The translations under genes and the position numbers were made by a program. Under the pieces are notes generated by a model, which was not told the origin of the DNA, did no database searches, and worked only from the letters and a program-made list of their open reading frames with translations. Shown here piece by piece: positions 7,046 to 14,805 of a DNA stretch of 16,801 nucleotides (position 1 is the stretch's first letter; each line of letters begins with the position of its first letter). This DNA comes from Azohydromonas lata NBRC 102462 (GTDB lineage Bacteria; Pseudomonadota; Gammaproteobacteria; Burkholderiales; Burkholderiaceae_C). The stretch is taken from the NCBI GenBank assembly GCA_945878385.1, contig CAMCTE010000034.1, positions 1 through 16,801 on the forward strand, written 5' to 3'.

Positions 7046-10000
7046 TCACGCTGCAACAGGCGCTGACGCCTCGTAGACCACCGTGGCCTGCCCCTCATGC
7101 GCCAGCGCTCGCCATCGGGCCAGTGCTTCATCGGCTGGCCAAAAGCGCGAGCCGTCGCCCAGATCGATTTCGCCCACCGCACCCAATGGCTCGAACTCCT
7201 CGCCGACCAGCGCCGGCTGTGCGGCATTGGCAGCGGCTTCGCGGCGGATGCGCACCCGTACCCGCAGGCCGTGCAGCGTGTCGCCTTCTTCCGAACTGCG
7301 CAACACTGCGGGCCACAGCGCCAGCACTTCCTGCACGGGCAGGCTCTCGCCTTGCACCGTGACCGCCAAGTAGCGGCCAAACCGCGCACGGGCCGAAGGC
7401 AAATCGAACACCTGCTGCACATTCAGGCGCACGCCACCGGAGAAGCGGTCGGGCTGCACCCGCCCCTGGAGGATGATCAGTTCGTCTTCCTTGAACAGGT
7501 CTTTGTGGGCGTCGAGCAGGCGCTCGTCGGCCACGGCCTCAATCGAATCGCTCTGATCGTCGAGCTTGAAAATACCCACCCGCCCGCGTTGACCGTTGAT
7601 GACCTTGAGTTCACCCACGATGCCGGCCACCAGCACCGGCTCGCGGTTGTCGGTGAGTTCGGCAATGCGGCGCGGTACGAAGCGGCGCACCTCGGCCCCG
7701 TGCTGCTCGAACAGATGCCCGCTCAAGTAAAAGCCCAGAGCTGTCTTTTCAGCCATCAGGCGCTCGCGGATGCTCCAGGCCGGCACCTCCAACAGATCCG
7801 GCTCGTGCGTGCTGGAGCCGTGGGTGTCACCAAAGTCGAACAGCCCGCCTTGCAGGGCATTGGCCTGCTGGTCGTCTGCCCATTCGAAGGCCAGGCCCAC
7901 GCTGGCCAACGCACGGGCGCGATCGGGGTGCAGGGCATCAAAAGCCCCCGCCTTGATGAGCGCCTCCACCACGCGCTTGTTCACCTTGGTACGGTCCACA
8001 CGGGCCGCGAAATCGAAGAGACTCTTGAACGGAGCGGCGCCCTGCCCCTCGTGGGCGCCCGTGCCATCGCGTGCGGCCACGATGGCCTCGATGGCGCCGC
8101 GCCCCGTGCCCTTCACCGCGCTGAGGCCGTAGCGGATGCGGCGGTCGCCTTCGCGGCCCGGCACGGGCTCAAAACGCCAGGTGCCCTGGTTGATGTCCGG
8201 CGGGTCGAAGGCGATGCCGAAGTTCTGCACCGCGTCCTGGCGCAACACCTTGAGCTTGTCGGTGTCGTCCAGTTCGATGGTCATGTTGGCCGCGAAGAAC
8301 TCGGCCGTGCAATGCACCTTTAACCAACCCGTGTGATACGCCAGCAGGGAATACGCCGCGGCATGGCTCTTGTTGAAGCCGTAGCCCGCGAACTTCTCCA
8401 TCAGGTCGAAGACCTCATCAGCCTTCTCGGCGCCGATGCCCTTGTCGGCCGCGCCGGTGCGGAAGATTTCGCGGTGCTGCGCCATCTCCTCGGCCTTCTT
8501 CTTGCCCATGGCGCGGCGCAGCAAGTCCGCGCCACCGAGTGAGTAGCCGCCCATGTACTGCGCGGCCTGCATCACCTGTTCCTGGTAGACAAAGATGCCG
8601 TAGGTTTCAGACAGCACCTTCTCCAGCAGCGCGTGCGGGTAGGTGATGGGCTCGCGGCCATGCTTGCGGGCGCAGAAGCTGGGAATGTTCTCCATCGGAC
8701 CCGGGCGAAACATGGCGTTCAGCGCGATCAGGTCTTCCAGGCGCGTGGGCTTGGCCTCGCGCAGCATGGCCTGCATGCCTCGGCTTTCAAACTGGAACAC
8801 CGCTTCGGTCAGGCCTTCAGAAAACAGCTTGTAAACGCGCGCATCATCCAGCGGCAAGGTCTCGTAGTTGAAGTTCGCATGCTCGGGGCGGCGTGCGACG
8901 ATGAAATCTTTGGCCAACTCCAGGATGGTCAGTGTGGCCAGGCCCAGGAAGTCGAACTTCACCAGACCGATGGCCTCCACATCGTCCTTGTCGTACTGGC
9001 TCACCGCCGAATCGCTGCCGGGCTGTTGGTACAAGGGGCAGAAGTCGGTGATCTTGCCGGGTGCGATCAGTACGCCGCCGGCGTGCATGCCCACATTGCG
9101 CACCATCCCTTCGACGCGCGTGGCCAGGCTCAAGAGTTCGGCCACCTCTTCCTCGGCGGCTTCTCGCTGCTCCAGTTCTGGCGCCTCCTGGCGGGCGTAG
9201 ATCACGCCACTGTCGGGCTTCTCCGGCACCTTGGCCAGCGTCACCGTTTTGCCGGGTGGCGCGGGTATCAGCTTGGCAATGCTGTCCACATGCCCGTAGC
9301 CCATGCCCAGCACGCGGCCCACATCACGCAGCGCCGCTTTTGCCGCCATGGTGCCGAAGGTGGCGATCTGGCTCACCGCCTCGCGCCCGTACTTGTCCTT
9401 CACATACTCGATCACGCGGTCGCGATTGGCCTGGCAGAAGTCCACATCGAAGTCGGGCATGGACACGCGCTCAGGGTTGAGGAAACGCTCGAACAACAGT
9501 TCGTAGCGCAGCGGGTCGAGGTCGGTGATGCTCAGCGCATAGGCCACCAGTGAACCGGCGCCCGAACCACGGCCCGGGCCCACCGGGCAGCCGTTGTGCT
9601 TGGCCCACTGGATGAAGTCCGACACGATCAGGAAGTAGCCCGGGAAGCCCATCTTCAGGATGGTGTTGATCTCGAAGTCCAGGCGCTCCAGGTAGCGCGA
9701 ACGCTCCCGCTCCCGCTCATCAACATTTGGGAACAACAACTGCAGGCGCTGCTCCAGGCCCTGCAGCGACGCCTGCCGAAAGTAGTCGGCTATTGGCATC
9801 GGGGCGCCGTTGGGCAGCAGCGGGGTGGGGAAATCGGGCAGCTGTGGCTTGCCCAGCACCAGGCTGAGGTTGCAGCGCTGCGCAATCAGCACCGAGTTCT
9901 GCAGGGCCGCCGGAATATCGGAGAACAGCGACTGCATCTGTTCCTGCGACTTGAAGTGCTGTTCCCGGGTGAAGCGTTTGACCCGCTTGGGGTTGGCCAA

Positions 10001-10666
10001 GGTTTCGCCCTCGGCGATGCACACCCGCGCCTCGTGCGCCTCGAAATCATCGGGCTCCAGGAACTGCACCGGATGCGTGGCCACCACCGGCAGCCCCCAC
10101 TGTGCCGCAAAGGGCACGGCGGCCTGCACATGCGCCTCCTGAGCCGGCAAGCCTGCACGCTGGACTTCCACATAGAAACGGTTGCCCAGGGTGTCGCGGT
10201 ATCGTTGGGCCCACAGCGCAGCGCGCTCGTGATCCCCCGCCAACAGGGCCTGGCCCAGGGTGCCGCCTTCTGCGCCGGACAGCACGATGAGGCCCCCGTT
10301 CAGTTCGGCCAGCCAATCCCACTTGACCAGGGCCTGGGCACGGTTCACATTGCCCGTCCACGCACGGGCCAGCAGTTCGGAGAGATGGAGATAGCCCTGG
10401 GCGTTTTGCACCAGCACCAACAACCGGTTGGCCGGGCGGTCAGTCCCAGCCTCGGGCTCGATCCACAGGTCAGCACCCACGAGCGGTTTGATGCCCTTGG
10501 CACGACAGGCGCGATAGAACTTGACGGCACCAAAAAGGTTACCGAGGTCGGTGATGGCCAAGGCCACCTGCCGGTCCTGCGCCGCCGTGGCAACCGCTTC
10601 ATCAATGCGCAAGGTGCCGTCGACAACAGAGAACTCGGTGTGGGTGCGCAGGTGTACGAATGCCAT
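7046..10666 (-). CDS. dnaE: DNA polymerase III alpha subunit
   Basis: A 1206-residue replicative polymerase, close to the size of E. coli DnaE (1160). It opens with the PHP domain (FVHLRTHTEFSVVDG). The polymerase palm has GPGRGSGAGSLVAYALS, the catalytic pair in PDFDVDFC (D405, D407), and the third Asp in GLVKFDFLGL (D572), with RPGPMENIPSF between fingers and palm. A helix-hairpin-helix region and the beta-clamp motif QGGLF (Q939-F943) follow, then an OB domain (VAGIVGELKVINGQRG onward) and a C-terminal domain. The layout is replicative DnaE1, not the error-prone DnaE2. The ATG at 10666 is chosen because MAFVHLR matches family N-termini; the open frame extends 12 codons to a GTG with no similarity. 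It is divergent from trhO across 51 bases. Confidence 0.97.
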   Translation of the reverse strand: MAFVHLRTHTEFSVVDGTLRIDEAVATAAQDRQVALAITDLGNLFGAVKFYRACRAKGIKPLVGADLWIEPEAGTDRPANRLLVLVQNAQGYLHLSELLARAWTGNVNRAQALVKWDWLAELNGGLIVLSGAEGGTLGQALLAGDHERAALWAQRYRDTLGNRFYVEVQRAGLPAQEAHVQAAVPFAAQWGLPVVATHPVQFLEPDDFEAHEARVCIAEGETLANPKRVKRFTREQHFKSQEQMQSLFSDIPAALQNSVLIAQRCNLSLVLGKPQLPDFPTPLLPNGAPMPIADYFRQASLQGLEQRLQLLFPNVDERERERSRYLERLDFEINTILKMGFPGYFLIVSDFIQWAKHNGCPVGPGRGSGAGSLVAYALSITDLDPLRYELLFERFLNPERVSMPDFDVDFCQANRDRVIEYVKDKYGREAVSQIATFGTMAAKAALRDVGRVLGMGYGHVDSIAKLIPAPPGKTVTLAKVPEKPDSGVIYARQEAPELEQREAAEEEVAELLSLATRVEGMVRNVGMHAGGVLIAPGKITDFCPLYQQPGSDSAVSQYDKDDVEAIGLVKFDFLGLATLTILELAKDFIVARRPEHANFNYETLPLDDARVYKLFSEGLTEAVFQFESRGMQAMLREAKPTRLEDLIALNAMFRPGPMENIPSFCARKHGREPITYPHALLEKVLSETYGIFVYQEQVMQAAQYMGGYSLGGADLLRRAMGKKKAEEMAQHREIFRTGAADKGIGAEKADEVFDLMEKFAGYGFNKSHAAAYSLLAYHTGWLKVHCTAEFFAANMTIELDDTDKLKVLRQDAVQNFGIAFDPPDINQGTWRFEPVPGREGDRRIRYGLSAVKGTGRGAIEAIVAARDGTGAHEGQGAAPFKSLFDFAARVDRTKVNKRVVEALIKAGAFDALHPDRARALASVGLAFEWADDQQANALQGGLFDFGDTHGSSTHEPDLLEVPAWSIRERLMAEKTALGFYLSGHLFEQHGAEVRRFVPRRIAELTDNREPVLVAGIVGELKVINGQRGRVGIFKLDDQSDSIEAVADERLLDAHKDLFKEDELIILQGRVQPDRFSGGVRLNVQQVFDLPSARARFGRYLAVTVQGESLPVQEVLALWPAVLRSSEEGDTLHGLRVRVRIRREAAANAAQPALVGEEFEPLGAVGEIDLGDGSRFWPADEALARWRALAHEGQATVVYEASAPVAA

Positions 10667-10717
10667 CAAGGCATTGTAGGAACACGATGGCGCCAACCGC
10701 ACTCCTAGAATTCACCG

Positions 10718-11476
10718 GTGGACTCTGTTTTGAACATCGCGGCCTACCGCTTCGTGGCCCTGAGCGACCTGCCCCGATGGCAGGCCGAACTTCACCTCGC
10801 CGCACAGACCCTGGCGCTCAAGGGCACGGTGCTGTTGGCAGAAGAAGGCATCAACCTGTTTCTGGCGGGTCCGCAGGTGGCCGTGCGGCAGTGGTGGGCC
10901 GGGCTGTGTGACCATGCACCCTTCGAAGGCCTGCGGGCCAAGGAGAGCTGGAGCTCAGAGGTGCCATTCAAGCGGCTGAGGGTGAAGATCAAGCGAGAGA
11001 TCATCCGCATGAATCAAGCTGCGGTGGTGCCGGCCGCCGGGCGGGCGCCGGCCGTGGACGCCCGCACGCTGGCGCGATGGCTGCAGCAGGGCCATGACGA
11101 TGGGGGCCGCCCGGTGGTGACGCTGGACACGCGCAACCGGTTCGAAGTGGCCGAGGGCAGCTTCGAAGGTGCGCTGGATTGGGGCCTGGAAAAGTTCAGC
11201 GAATTCCCCGCCGCATTGGCCGTGCATGCTGATGACCTGCGCGACAAGACGGTGGTGAGCTTTTGCACCGGCGGCATCCGCTGCGAAAAAGCGGCCATCG
11301 TCATGCGCGAGGCCGGTCTTGCCCACACCTATCAGCTCGAGGGCGGCATCCTGCAGTACTTCGAAGACACGGACGGCGCGCCAGGTTGGCAGGGTCGCTG
11401 CGTGGTGTTCGATGAGCGGGGGTCGCTGGACGCAGACTTGCGCGCCCCGGTGCGAACGGCCGCCGCGCAAGGTTGA
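10718..11476 (+). CDS. trhO: tRNA uridine(34) hydroxylase, rhodanese-type (UPF0176)
   Basis: A 252-residue cytoplasmic protein of the YceA/UPF0176 family, whose characterised members hydroxylate uridine at the wobble position of certain tRNAs in an oxygen-dependent step of 5-carboxymethoxyuridine-type modification. The N-terminal domain has KGTVLLAEEGINLFLAG (residues 35-51). The rhodanese domain has VVTLDTRNRFEVAEGSFEGA and the active loop SFCTGGIRCEKA with Cys183 and Cys189. The start is the GTG at 10718; no Shine-Dalgarno is visible, and a TAGAAT sits only six bases upstream, so the mRNA could be leaderless (inference). It converges on rlmB, another RNA-modification gene, with 23 bases between the stop codons. 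Confidence 0.9.
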   Translation: MDSVLNIAAYRFVALSDLPRWQAELHLAAQTLALKGTVLLAEEGINLFLAGPQVAVRQWWAGLCDHAPFEGLRAKESWSSEVPFKRLRVKIKREIIRMNQAAVVPAAGRAPAVDARTLARWLQQGHDDGGRPVVTLDTRNRFEVAEGSFEGALDWGLEKFSEFPAALAVHADDLRDKTVVSFCTGGIRCEKAAIVMREAGLAHTYQLEGGILQYFEDTDGAPGWQGRCVVFDERGSLDADLRAPVRTAAAQG

Positions 11477-11490
11477 GCGGCGAGCGCCCT

Positions 11491-11520
11491 CAGGCGGCCT
11501 CAGGCGGCCTCAGGGCCGCC
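11491..11520. repeat. Direct repeat and hairpin at the trhO/rlmB convergent end
   Basis: CAGGCGGCCT occurs twice in tandem (11491-11510), and a third partial copy starts at 11511. The second copy plus the following bases form a perfect stem, GGCGGCC (11503-11509), loop TCAG, GGCCGCC (11514-11520). The stem lies over the last rlmB codons (PEA...), next to its stop codon. No T-run follows on either strand, so it is not a classical intrinsic terminator, though it could block 3' exonucleases. Confidence 0.55.
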
Positions 11521-12264
11521 GAGAACTTTGCGCTGCCTCATGGCCTCGTAAAGGCACACCGCAGACGCCACCGACACGTTCAGGCTCTCAACCGCCCCGG
11601 CCATGGGAATGTGCACGAGTTCATCGCAGGTCTTGCGGGTGAGCTGGCGCATGCCGGGGCCCTCGGCGCCCAACACCAGGGCCACCGGGCCACTCAAATC
11701 CACCTCGTAGAGCGACTTGGGCGCATCGTCGCTGGTGCCGATGATGCGGATCTGCCGCTCCTTGAGCTCACCCAGCGCGCGGGCGAGGTTCACCACCATG
11801 AAGTAGGGCACGGTCTCGGCCGCGCCGCTGGCCACTTTGGCCACGGTGGCATTCACCCCCACTGCGTGGTCGCGCGGCGCGATCACCGCCTGCGCACCGG
11901 CGCCGTCGGCCACGCGCAGGCAAGCGCCCAAGTTGTGCGGGTCGGTCACACCGTCGAGCACCAAGAGCAGCGGCGTGCCACCGGCAGCGTGCACCGCGTC
12001 CAGATGGTCGTCGATGGAGTGTTGCGCCTTGAGCGGTTTCACGCGGGCCACCACACCCTGATGCGGCGCGCGGCCGGCCAGTTGCCCCAGTCCCGCCGCA
12101 TCGCTGTCCACCAACTTCACGCCGGCTTCCTGCGCGCGTTCGAGCAGGCTGCGCATGCGCCCGTCCCGGCGCTGCGTATCGTGGTGCAGTTCCAGCACCG
12201 AATCGGGCGCCGTCTTCAAGCGCACCGTCACGGCGTGAAAACCGAAGAGGATCTTGTTGTTCAT
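11500..12264 (-). CDS. rlmB: 23S rRNA (guanosine(2251)-2'-O)-methyltransferase
   Basis: A 254-residue SpoU/TrmH-family enzyme that 2'-O-methylates a guanosine in the peptidyltransferase loop of 23S rRNA using S-adenosylmethionine. The N-terminal substrate-binding domain begins NNKILFGFHAV and ends near HQGVVARV. The SPOUT knot motifs are DPHNLGACLRVAD (N111, R117), LVLGAEGPGM (E201) and IPMAGAVESLNVSVASAV (S227, N229). Length is normal for the family (E. coli 243). The ATG at 12264 is the natural family start, though no clear ribosome site precedes it. In many proteobacteria rlmB follows rnr (RNase R). Here a DUF1624 membrane protein gene is 39 bases upstream on the same strand instead. Confidence 0.95.
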   Translation of the reverse strand: MNNKILFGFHAVTVRLKTAPDSVLELHHDTQRRDGRMRSLLERAQEAGVKLVDSDAAGLGQLAGRAPHQGVVARVKPLKAQHSIDDHLDAVHAAGGTPLLLVLDGVTDPHNLGACLRVADGAGAQAVIAPRDHAVGVNATVAKVASGAAETVPYFMVVNLARALGELKERQIRIIGTSDDAPKSLYEVDLSGPVALVLGAEGPGMRQLTRKTCDELVHIPMAGAVESLNVSVASAVCLYEAMRQRKVLGGPEAA

Positions 12265-12303
12265 CGGGGGATTGTCGCCGTTGGGCCCTCAGCCGGGGCA
12301 GGT

Positions 12304-13014
12304 TCAGCGGCTCACCAACAGCAACACGCCCCAAAAGACCGGTTGATGGACCATGTAAAGGCTCAGGGGCCACTGGCCGATGCGCGCCAGCGCGCGCAAC
12401 ACCGTGCCATCGGGCGCGCGCAGCGCCTGCAGGCGCGGGCCCAAGGCCAGGCCCAGCCACACCATGCCCATCCAGGGCAGCAGCGGCGCATAGTCTTCGG
12501 TCACAGGCTTGCGGGTCACCAGGCCCACACCATTGAGCCAGCGGCTGTCGAACACCGGGTGCTGCACCACATGGGGCAAGGCCAGTGCCAAGGCGCCCAG
12601 GCCCAACAAGATGGGCACACCCAGACCCGCGCTCAGCCGCGCCACCAGCACCATCACCGCCAGACCGTGCAGCACACCAAAGCTGATCCAACTTTGTGGA
12701 AATACGAACCAGGTGGCAGCCGAGACCATCGCCGCACAACCGGCCACCTGGGCCCACCGGCGCCAAAAGCGGGGCCAAGGCAAGGCGTGGCGGTGCGCCA
12801 TGGCCTGTGCAGCCCCCGCACAGAACATGAACAAGCTGACGATGCACACCCGCTGCCCGGTCCAGAAGGGGTCTAGCAGGAACTGCTGGCGCGGTTGCAG
12901 CCAGCCGAAGTGGTTCAAGTCGTAGGCCAGGTGGAACAGCACCATCCACACGATGGCCACGCCGCGCAGCGCGTCAAGCAGCGGCAAGCGATGAGCGGGG
13001 TGGGGAAGTTGCAT
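12304..13014 (-). CDS. DUF1624 / HGSNAT-type acyltransferase-like membrane protein
   Basis: A 236-residue polytopic inner-membrane protein with about six or seven membrane segments. The N-terminus RLPLLDALRGVAIVWMVLFH (D14, R17, H28) is the signature of the DUF1624 family, related to the catalytic domain of heparan-alpha-glucosaminide N-acetyltransferase. FWTGQRVCIVSLFMFCAGAA and ISFGVLHGLAVM are typical, and the end IGQWPLSLYMVHQPVFWG is also usual. Such proteins are thought to move acyl groups across the membrane, but the substrate of bacterial members is unknown to me. The ATG at 13014 is chosen because the family motif begins ten residues later; a TTG at 13068 would add 18 residues and reach into the divergent promoter region. 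It may be transcribed together with rlmB. Confidence 0.8.
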   Translation of the reverse strand: MQLPHPAHRLPLLDALRGVAIVWMVLFHLAYDLNHFGWLQPRQQFLLDPFWTGQRVCIVSLFMFCAGAAQAMAHRHALPWPRFWRRWAQVAGCAAMVSAATWFVFPQSWISFGVLHGLAVMVLVARLSAGLGVPILLGLGALALALPHVVQHPVFDSRWLNGVGLVTRKPVTEDYAPLLPWMGMVWLGLALGPRLQALRAPDGTVLRALARIGQWPLSLYMVHQPVFWGVLLLVSR

Positions 13015-13086
13015 GACGAGATTGGACACCAGCCACGGGCCTTCGATGCAGGGGCGCAATGGCGGCAACCGCTACCATCGACCCCC

Positions 13087-13578
13087 ATGACCACCCCGCA
13101 CGTCCCGGCCCGCAGCGCCGCCGAACAGGAGAAGTTGGAGGCCGCCTTTCGCCATCTGACTGAGCACCAGATTGCCTTCAACCAAATTCTCGCGCTGAAG
13201 GTCCACGAATTCACCGGCCCCAACGGCACAGTCTGCCGCTTCGAGATGCGGCCCGAGTTGGTGGGGCACTACCTGTACGGCCGGCTGCATGGTGGGGTGA
13301 CGGCCGCGGTGCTGGACGCCACCGCCGGCGCGGCGCTGATGGTGGCCATCGGCGAGAAGTTCGCCCACGAAACCGCCGAGCAGGTGATGCACCGTTTCGC
13401 CAAGATGGGCACGATCGACATGCGCATCGACTACCTGCGCCCTGGCATCGGCCAGTATTTCCACGCCCAGGCCATCGTCACCCGCTTGGGAGGCCGTATC
13501 GGCTCCACCCAGATGCGCCTCGTCAACGAAGAGGGCACCCTGCTGGCCACCGGCGCGGGCGCCTATGTGATTGCATGA
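13087..13578 (+). CDS. Hotdog-fold acyl-CoA thioesterase (PaaI/YigI-like)
   Basis: A 163-residue hotdog-fold protein that probably hydrolyses acyl-CoA thioesters in the cytoplasm. The core has YGRLHGGVTAAVLDATAGAA, with the HGG turn at residues 68-70 and D77 on the central helix, followed by TIDMRIDYLRPG and a final beta-sheet segment ending LLATGAGAYVIA. The ATG at 13087 follows AUG-proximal sequence without a strong ribosome site; the open frame extends upstream to 12895 but that part overlaps the divergent DUF1624 gene on the other strand and has no family similarity. The gene is divergent from DUF1624 across 72 bases and converges on murB, with the long inverted repeat starting right after its stop. 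The natural substrate is unknown. Confidence 0.82.
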   Translation: MTTPHVPARSAAEQEKLEAAFRHLTEHQIAFNQILALKVHEFTGPNGTVCRFEMRPELVGHYLYGRLHGGVTAAVLDATAGAALMVAIGEKFAHETAEQVMHRFAKMGTIDMRIDYLRPGIGQYFHAQAIVTRLGGRIGSTQMRLVNEEGTLLATGAGAYVIA

Positions 13579-13579
13579 A

Positions 13580-13648
13580 AAATGGGGTCGGAGTCATTTG
13601 ATTTGGCCCGCGAGCGTGTTCGCGAAACAAATGACTCTGACCCCGTTT
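13580..13648. repeat. 69-base long inverted repeat (REP/MITE-like element)
   Basis: The left arm AAATGGGGTCGGAGTCATTTG is at 13580-13600 and the right arm at 13628-13648 is its reverse complement except for two positions. Both differences are G·U-compatible in the plus-strand transcript, so the 21-base arms could pair fully in RNA. The 27-base centre holds a second, nested hairpin, CGCGA-GCGTGT-TCGCG (13609-13624). The element lies between the converging thioesterase and murB genes and starts two bases after the thioesterase stop. The GGGGTCAGAGTC core resembles, from memory, short repeats associated with REP-associated tyrosine transposases in proteobacteria. It may act as a bidirectional terminator or mRNA stabiliser. 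Confidence 0.85.
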
Positions 13649-13662
13649 AGAGATCAACCCGT

Positions 13663-14757
13663 CTAGAGCACCACGGGCTCGGGCTCCAGCCGAATGCCGA
13701 ATCGCTCATAAACACTGGTCTGAATCGCGCGGGCCAGCGTGAGCACCTCGGCGCCGGTGGCGCCTCCACGGTTGACCAGCACCAGCGCCTGCTTCTCGTA
13801 CACGCCGGCGCGGCCTACGCTGCGGCCTTTCCAGCCACAGGCGTCGATCAACCAACCGGCGGCCAACTTCACCGTGCCATCTTCCAGCGGGTAGTGCACG
13901 ATGCCCGGGTCGCGCGCAATGATGTCGCGGCACTGCTCGGCGCTGACCACAGGGTTCTTGAAGAAACTGCCCGCATTGCCCAGCACCGCAGGGTCCGGCA
14001 GCTTGGCGCGGCGAATCTCGCATACCCAATCGAAAACCTGTCTGGCCGTGGGGGAGGAGACGCCGGTTTCCTCGATGCGGCGCTGCAGGTCCAGGTAGCC
14101 CAGCACCGGCTGCCACGGCTTGGGCAGGCGCATGCGCACGCGGGTGATGACGCTCTTGCCGGCCAGCCCGCCAAAGCCTGTGTGCTTGAAGACACTGTCG
14201 CGGTAGCCAAAGGCGCAGGCGCGCGTGTCCAACTCCACTGTGCGGCCGGTCACCAGGTCCACTGCCAGCAAAGAATGAAATCGGTCCTTGAGCTCCACCC
14301 CATAGGCGCCAATGTTCTGCACTGGCGCGGCCCCCACGGTGCCGGGAATGAGCGCCATGTTCTCCAGGCCCGGCAGGCCTTGGTCCAGGGTCCACTGCAC
14401 CAGGGCGTGCCAGCCCACGCCCGCTCCGGCCTCCACGATCACCGCGTCCGCGTCTTCGTGCAGCACGCGCAGGCCCGGCACCTCCACCTTCAACACCAAG
14501 GTGGATGGGTCTTTGGTGAACACGAGGTTGCTGCCACCGCCCAGCACCATCTTGGGCGCCAGGCCCCAGCGGGGGTGGTCCACCACTCGGCGCACTGCGG
14601 CTTCACTGTCCACGCGCACCAAGTGGGCCGCCACGGCGGGCAGGCCCAGCGTGTTGAATGGGCGCAGGCTCACCCCCTCTTCCACCACCAGCGCAGGCGT
14701 GTGAGCGCCGGACGCGCCAGGCGCTCCAGGCGGAAAAGGCACAGGGGAGTTGGGCAT
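13663..14757 (-). CDS. murB: UDP-N-acetylenolpyruvoylglucosamine reductase
   Basis: A 364-residue FAD enzyme that reduces UDP-GlcNAc-enolpyruvate to UDP-MurNAc with NADPH, the second committed step of peptidoglycan precursor synthesis, in the cytoplasm. FAD-binding motifs are LRPFNTLG (31-38), LGGGSNLVF (72-80) and IPGTVGAAPVQNIGAYG (137-153). The substrate domain has FGYRDSVFK (Y185), GNAGSFFKNP with the proton-donor serine S264, AGWLIDACGWKG, and the terminal EPEPVVL with the catalytic glutamate at about E360. The layout is type I, as in E. coli (342 residues). The ATG at 14757 is chosen because the open frame upstream (to 15096) is antisense to yajQ. The N-terminal 20 residues are Pro/Ala-rich and poorly conserved. 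It is divergent from yajQ across 48 bases. Confidence 0.96.
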   Translation of the reverse strand: MPNSPVPFPPGAPGASGAHTPALVVEEGVSLRPFNTLGLPAVAAHLVRVDSEAAVRRVVDHPRWGLAPKMVLGGGSNLVFTKDPSTLVLKVEVPGLRVLHEDADAVIVEAGAGVGWHALVQWTLDQGLPGLENMALIPGTVGAAPVQNIGAYGVELKDRFHSLLAVDLVTGRTVELDTRACAFGYRDSVFKHTGFGGLAGKSVITRVRMRLPKPWQPVLGYLDLQRRIEETGVSSPTARQVFDWVCEIRRAKLPDPAVLGNAGSFFKNPVVSAEQCRDIIARDPGIVHYPLEDGTVKLAAGWLIDACGWKGRSVGRAGVYEKQALVLVNRGGATGAEVLTLARAIQTSVYERFGIRLEPEPVVL

Positions 14758-14778
14758 GGCAAAATTTTCCCCTAGAAA
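14750..14778 (+). promoter_or_regulatory. Candidate sigma70 promoter for yajQ
   Basis: TTGGGC (14750-14755) and TAGAAA (14773-14778) are 17 bases apart, an ideal spacing with moderate matches to TTGACA and TATAAT. Transcription would begin near 14785, about 20 bases before the yajQ start codon. The -35 part overlaps the murB start codon on the other strand. This is a pattern match only. Confidence 0.3.
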
Positions 14779-14805
14779 ACACTGCGCCCCTGGCCCTTTT
14801 GAATC

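Noticed and set aside
5781..7076. 431-codon plus-strand open frame antisense to the patatin gene
   Set aside because: It mirrors the patatin gene in a GC-rich frame, has low-complexity His/Gln/Arg-rich sequence with no domain, and the opposite strand carries all catalytic motifs of a known family.
7097..8323. 408-codon plus-strand open frame antisense to the dnaE 3' part
   Set aside because: Composition is typical of an antisense shadow in GC-rich DNA and dnaE is certain on the other strand. The same applies to 8633-9553 and 9596-10708.
7046..10666. Error-prone polymerase DnaE2 as identity for the large gene
   Set aside because: Length, the beta-clamp motif near residue 939 and the C-terminal OB domain layout fit replicative DnaE1, and no imuA/imuB-type neighbours are present.
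11473..12876. 467-codon plus-strand open frame covering rlmB and DUF1624
   Set aside because: It spans two real minus-strand genes and their gap, is His/Gln/Arg-rich and has no recognisable domain.
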